Shown here piece by piece: positions 5,968 through 6,290 of a stretch of 6,290 nt of DNA (its first letter is position 1; each line of letters starts with the position of its first letter). A program made the translations under genes and the position numbers. The notes below the pieces were generated by a model. The model was given only the letters and a program-made list of their open reading frames with translations, was not told the DNA's origin and ran no database searches. This DNA comes from Methanosarcinales archaeon (GTDB lineage: Archaea; Halobacteriota; Methanosarcinia; Methanosarcinales; Methanogasteraceae), in assembly GCA_030605805.1 (NCBI GenBank), contig JAUWHQ010000141.1:1-6290 (forward strand), written 5' to 3'.

Positions 5968-5995
5968 ACTCCGATTTTTTCACAAAAAATCGAGT
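5968..5995. repeat. Short-loop A/T hairpin upstream of mch
   Basis: CGATTTTTT (5972-5980) pairs perfectly with AAAAAATCG (5984-5992) around a CAC loop. After a single bulged base the stem continues with ACT/AGT (5968-5970 and 5993-5995). It is the first of a chain of hairpins that run on to 6125. Confidence 0.75.
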
Positions 5996-6102
5996 AAAAA
6001 CTGCCCTCCGGGTCGGAAGCCAGTTTTTGATCAAACTTTTGTGAAAAGTTTGGTGAAAAGTTCGCGAGTGAAAACCGGCATCTGACCCGGAGGGCAGTTT
6101 TT
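5996..6102. repeat. 32-bp imperfect inverted repeat upstream of mch
   Basis: The arms are 5996-6027 and 6071-6102. They are complementary over 32 positions with three mismatches, including a perfect core (CTGCCCTCCGGGTC and its complement, 6001-6014 and 6084-6097). The left arm also folds on itself: AAAAACTG (5996-6003) pairs with CAGTTTTT (6021-6028) and further inner pairs close a 5-base loop, giving a terminator-like hairpin flanked by T-runs on both strands. The right arm is a decayed version of the same fold. This looks like two opposed copies of one palindromic element. Confidence 0.85.
6021..6062. repeat. 42-bp direct repeat, copy 1
   Basis: Identical over 42 bases to 6095-6136, with a period of 74. 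It begins CAGTTTTTGATCAAAC and contains a perfect hairpin AAACTTTT / AAAAGTTT (6033-6040 and 6044-6051) with a GTG loop, then a second partial copy of the GTGAAAAGTT motif. Its first bases are shared with the left arm of the inverted repeat. Confidence 0.93.
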
Positions 6103-6136
6103 GATCAAACTTTTGTGAAAAGTTTGGTGAAAAGTT
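6095..6136. repeat. 42-bp direct repeat, copy 2
   Basis: Identical to 6021-6062 and carrying the same GTG-loop hairpin at 6107-6125. It starts within the end of the right arm of the inverted repeat, so direct and inverted copies are interlocked. Perfect identity in non-coding sequence suggests a recent duplication or active homogenisation. Confidence 0.93.
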
Positions 6137-6148
6137 TGTTCGTAAATT

Positions 6149-6154
6149 AAAAAA
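6149..6154 (-). terminator. U-run downstream of the partial gene
   Basis: The minus strand carries six T in a row (6149-6154), then AATTTACG, about 30 bases past the stop codon at 6185-6187. Archaeal RNA polymerase often terminates at such runs without a hairpin. The repeat hairpins follow immediately. Confidence 0.35.
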
Positions 6155-6184
6155 GCATCATATCACAGGATACTGCTCCTCGAA

Positions 6185-6289
6185 CTAATACAACTCCAGA
6201 TACTCATCCGAAACCGGATACATCAGGGGTGTTCTGAACTCGATTCTCGTATTAAACCCAGTCTCGAGCATGAATTCGATCACGACATC
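6185..6289 (-). CDS. C-terminal end of an unrecognised protein, cut by the window edge
   Basis: The last 34 codons of a minus-strand gene are visible, ending TAG at 6185-6187. The peptide reads DVVIEFMLETGFNTRIEF, then RTPLMYPVSDEYLELY. It has protein-like composition with an amphipathic stretch, and the TAG is followed by a U-run, both of which support a real gene end. I do not recognise the family and the fragment is too short to assign one. The gene precedes mch in the same direction, but the 250-base repeat-rich spacer makes a shared transcript unlikely. Confidence 0.6.
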   Translation of the reverse strand, partial: DVVIEFMLETGFNTRIEFRTPLMYPVSDEYLELY

Positions 6290-6290
6290 G

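Noticed and set aside
6021..6136. A two-repeat CRISPR remnant.
   Set aside because: Only two units are present, the 32-base gap between them contains an arm of the inverted repeat rather than a spacer, and no cas gene is nearby.

Overview
The window looks like part of the chromosome of a methanogenic or methane-oxidising euryarchaeon, or a relative such as the Archaeoglobi or Syntrophoarchaeum. The strongest marker is an intact methenyltetrahydromethanopterin cyclohydrolase (Mch), an enzyme of the tetrahydromethanopterin C1 pathway. A PolX with an archaeal-style neighbourhood, TATA-like boxes about 25 bases before probable transcript starts, and a tungsten-type aldehyde:ferredoxin oxidoreductase remnant fit this. 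The species cannot be fixed from the sequence alone. Every supported gene is on the minus strand, so transcription runs from high to low coordinates.

In transcription order: positions 6290-6185 hold the last 34 codons of an unrecognised gene. Positions 5937-6184 hold a dense cluster of repeats: a perfect 42-bp direct repeat in two copies, a 32-bp inverted repeat, and several short-loop hairpins. Mch follows (5896-4934), with two tandem hairpins right after its stop codon. Positions 4800-4504 hold a decayed aldehyde:ferredoxin oxidoreductase gene, reduced to a piece of its N-terminal domain fused to its extreme C-terminus, with a frameshift between.

Next is a probable two-gene unit: a complete PolX (Pol-beta polymerase core plus PHP phosphoesterase, 4427-2691) and, 13 bases later, a small nucleotidyltransferase-fold protein (2677-2042). 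A TATA-like box then leads to a stand-alone GuaA-like ATP-pyrophosphatase (1979-1020) that has no glutaminase domain and a changed version of the GMP-synthase signature loop.

Positions 702-1019 carry no convincing gene, only a hairpin, a doubtful small frame and the promoter of the last unit. The left end (about 1-800) is visibly more A+T-rich and carries a MazF/PemK-type toxin with its upstream antitoxin, ending in a 10-bp hairpin at the window edge. This compositional change and gene content suggest a laterally acquired module.

Mch is central C1 metabolism, PolX is probably DNA repair, and the GuaA-like protein is nucleotide-related or of unknown substrate. They do not form one obvious pathway. 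No wholly new multi-gene system is evident. The most notable items are the repeat cluster before mch, the collapsed oxidoreductase gene and the divergent GuaA paralogue.
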